This document shows, one piece after another, positions 62,361 through 64,000 of a DNA stretch of 64,000 nt. Made by a program: the position numbers and the translations under genes. Source of the stretch: Alteromonadales bacterium alter-6D02 (GTDB lineage: Bacteria > Pseudomonadota > Gammaproteobacteria > Enterobacterales > Psychrobiaceae). The notes below the pieces were generated by a model that was not told the DNA's origin, did not search any database, and was given only the letters and a program-made list of their open reading frames with translations. The stretch is taken from assembly GCA_002835545.1 (NCBI GenBank), contig PIZK01000003.1, forward strand, positions 62,001-126,000, in the 5' to 3' direction. Each line of letters begins with the position of its first letter. Position 1 is the stretch's first letter.

Positions 62361-63105
62361 ATTAAGCATATTTGGTTTGGTGTTAGCCTTTGTGGCTATT
62401 CTTGGTGGACAATTATTAGAAGGGGGGGCGCTAGCCACACTCTATAATGGACCAGCCTTACTGATAGTGCTTGTAGGGACACTTGCCGCGGTGATGATTC
62501 AAACGCCATGGCATCAATTTGTTCGTAGCTTTACCATGCTTAAATGGGTGGTTTTTCCGCCAGAGTATGACGTTGAAGAGCGTATTAATACCTTGCTTCG
62601 CTGGGGGCACATCTCTCGTGCGGAAGGCTTCTTACCGTTAGAAAATGAATTGGATAATGAAAAAGATCCGTTGATTAGAGAATGTTTGATGCTCTTAATC
62701 GACGGTGCGGAAGTTGAACACATTAGAGAAACTATTGAAACCCGGATTTACTTTCAACGAGATGAATATGGTCATAGTGCTAAAGTGTATGAGGCAATGG
62801 GGGGTTATAGCCCAACATTAGGCATCTTAGGTGCTGTATTAGGCTTGATTCAATCTATGCAGTACTTAGATCAACCGACTCAATTAGGTGGTGGTATAGC
62901 AACGGCTTTTGTTGCGACCATTTATGGCGTCGGCTTTGCCAACCTCATTTATTTACCAATTCACTACAAGTTACGTCGTCAAGTTTTTCAAACCGCTCTT
63001 TATTATGAAATGATTTTAGAAGGGGTCCTCCTAATTAACCGTGGAGAAAACCCTAACAGTATTGAGCGACGGCTAGAGGCTTATAAGATCGCGTATGCTA
63101 AATAG
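62353..63105 (+). CDS. motC: Flagellar stator protein, MotA family (MotC-like)
   Basis: The 250-residue protein has four membrane segments (around residues 5-20, 28-48, 145-167, 178-200), a cytoplasmic loop, and the MotA signature MGGYSPTLGILGAVLGLIQS. The position after cheB and before a MotB-like gene matches motC-motD of Pseudomonas rather than the separate motAB operon. It forms the ion channel with the next gene product. Ion preference cannot be read with confidence. Confidence 0.88.
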   Translation: MDRLSIFGLVLAFVAILGGQLLEGGALATLYNGPALLIVLVGTLAAVMIQTPWHQFVRSFTMLKWVVFPPEYDVEERINTLLRWGHISRAEGFLPLENELDNEKDPLIRECLMLLIDGAEVEHIRETIETRIYFQRDEYGHSAKVYEAMGGYSPTLGILGAVLGLIQSMQYLDQPTQLGGGIATAFVATIYGVGFANLIYLPIHYKLRRQVFQTALYYEMILEGVLLINRGENPNSIERRLEAYKIAYAK

Positions 63106-64000
63106 CCGACGTAGAAGTAGTGGGGTAACAGACGATACGCACTTGGATCGCTGGTTAGTGTCTTATGCCGATTATATGACACTGCTTTTTGCCTTATTTG
63201 TTGTTTTATATGCCTTTGCGTTAGTAAAAGAAGAAAAACATACAATTTTATCAGATTCGTTAGGTGAAATTTTACACCTTGTAGATGATAAAAAAGGCAG
63301 TCAGGGTAGTGTTCAACAAAATAGCAGTGACGAAATTCTTACTTCTGGTGATAAAATCTCTGAAATGGACCAATACAATAAGGGCCTCCTTCAAGAAGTC
63401 GGTACTGAACCTGTAGAAGGTGATAGTCAGCTAGTTGAAACTGATGCCAAATTATTAGGTACGCCCTTTTCTTCGATGAAAGAGAAATTAGCCGAAGACT
63501 TACTTGAGGTTTTAGAGGATGGCTACGCTAAAATAGAACAGGATGATAATTGGTTAACAATTGAGTTCAGTAGTGGTTTACTATTTGATAGCGGTAGTGC
63601 AGCAACCCGAGATGAAACAAAGGAGGTCTTAGCTAAAGTTATTAATACTATTGCCCCTGCAAATAACTTTGTTCACGTCCGCGGTTATACAGATAATCAA
63701 CCAATCAATAATGAGCAGTTTCAATCGAATTGGCAACTGTCATCTGCTAGAGCTAGTGCTATTGTACAAGAATTGCAACGTTTGAATGTTGAACCACAAC
63801 GATTAGCCATAGAAGCATATGGTGAATATAAGCCTAAGAATGCTAATGATACTGCTGTAAATAGAGCGCGAAACCGCCGTGTCGTTATTGCGATTAGCCG
63901 GTTCGGTTGGCGTAAACCCACACCTCAGGTATTAACGACTAGTGAGCCTCAAGAGGAAGCTTCTTCGGCGAGTAATATTTCTGGCCAAAGCGGAGCCAAT
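63095..64000 (+). CDS. motD: Flagellar stator protein, MotB family (MotD-like), 3' end outside window
   Basis: An open frame from the ATG at 63095 runs off the right edge (302 codons, no stop). It starts with a basic N-terminus, then one membrane helix with the conserved ion-binding Asp in SYADYMTLLFALFVVLYAFA, an acidic linker, and an OmpA-type peptidoglycan-binding domain (VRGYTDNQPINN, LSSARASAIVQEL, NRARNRRVVIAI). The tail is Ser/Glu-rich. It overlaps motC by 11 bases. Confidence 0.9.
   Translation, partial: MLNSRRRSSGVTDDTHLDRWLVSYADYMTLLFALFVVLYAFALVKEEKHTILSDSLGEILHLVDDKKGSQGSVQQNSSDEILTSGDKISEMDQYNKGLLQEVGTEPVEGDSQLVETDAKLLGTPFSSMKEKLAEDLLEVLEDGYAKIEQDDNWLTIEFSSGLLFDSGSAATRDETKEVLAKVINTIAPANNFVHVRGYTDNQPINNEQFQSNWQLSSARASAIVQELQRLNVEPQRLAIEAYGEYKPKNANDTAVNRARNRRVVIAISRFGWRKPTPQVLTTSEPQEEASSASNISGQSGAN

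Overview
The window is one almost uninterrupted polar-flagellum and chemotaxis locus from a Gram-negative gammaproteobacterium. Gene order (flgB-L, flagellins, flaG, fliD, fliS, flrABC, fliE-R, flhB, flhA, flhF, flhG, fliA, cheYZAB, motCD), a sigma-54 plus FliA hierarchy and A+T-leaning marine-type codon use fit the Alteromonadales (Colwellia/Thalassotalea/Pseudoalteromonas/Shewanella-like). I cannot name a genus from sequence alone. No tRNA, rRNA, insertion sequence, phage gene or CRISPR array was seen.

Layout. 1-206 is the end of cheR. 341-11184 is rod, hook, rings and junction genes (flgBCDE, flgFGHIJ, flgK, flgL). 11703-17120 holds two 487-residue flagellins, flaG and fliD. 17274-20064 holds a Maf-type flagellin glycosyltransferase and an unrecognised partner gene. 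20126-33140 is a compact minus-strand operon reading fliS, fliT, then a legionaminic-acid pathway (4,6-dehydratase, LegC, LegG, LegI, NeuD-like acetyltransferase, PtmE, LegF), then two N-acetyl sugar amidotransferases, an unrecognised propeller-like protein and HisF2/HisH2 paralogues. 33506-37697 is flrA, flrB, flrC. 37845-52211 is the basal-body, C-ring and export operon set (fliE to flhB). 52530-64000 is flhA, flhF, flhG, fliA, cheY, cheZ, cheA, cheB and the stator pair motC/motD; motD runs off the window.

Regulation can be read directly. Ten sites have the exact GG-N10-GC geometry of sigma-54 promoters (before flgB, flgF, flagellin 1, maf, fliS on the minus strand, flrB, fliE, fliF, fliK and flhA). 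One FliA (sigma-28) promoter precedes flagellin 2. Palindromes resembling the FleQ/FlrA box lie between fliS and flrA (perfect), upstream of flagellin 1 and upstream of flhA. Thus FlrA probably feeds flrBC, export and sugar-synthesis genes, FlrC the later sigma-54 genes, and FliA the second flagellin.

The most interesting points are: (i) CheA lacks a recognisable P2 domain and instead carries four acidic repeats that resemble the CheY-binding N-terminus of FliM from this same locus; (ii) a sugar-modification module with duplicated amidotransferases and a HisF paralogue whose catalytic Asp130 is Gln, under a flagellar sigma-54 promoter; (iii) two unrecognised genes tied to that module; and (iv) ordered repeat structures in the flgL-flagellin intergenic region.
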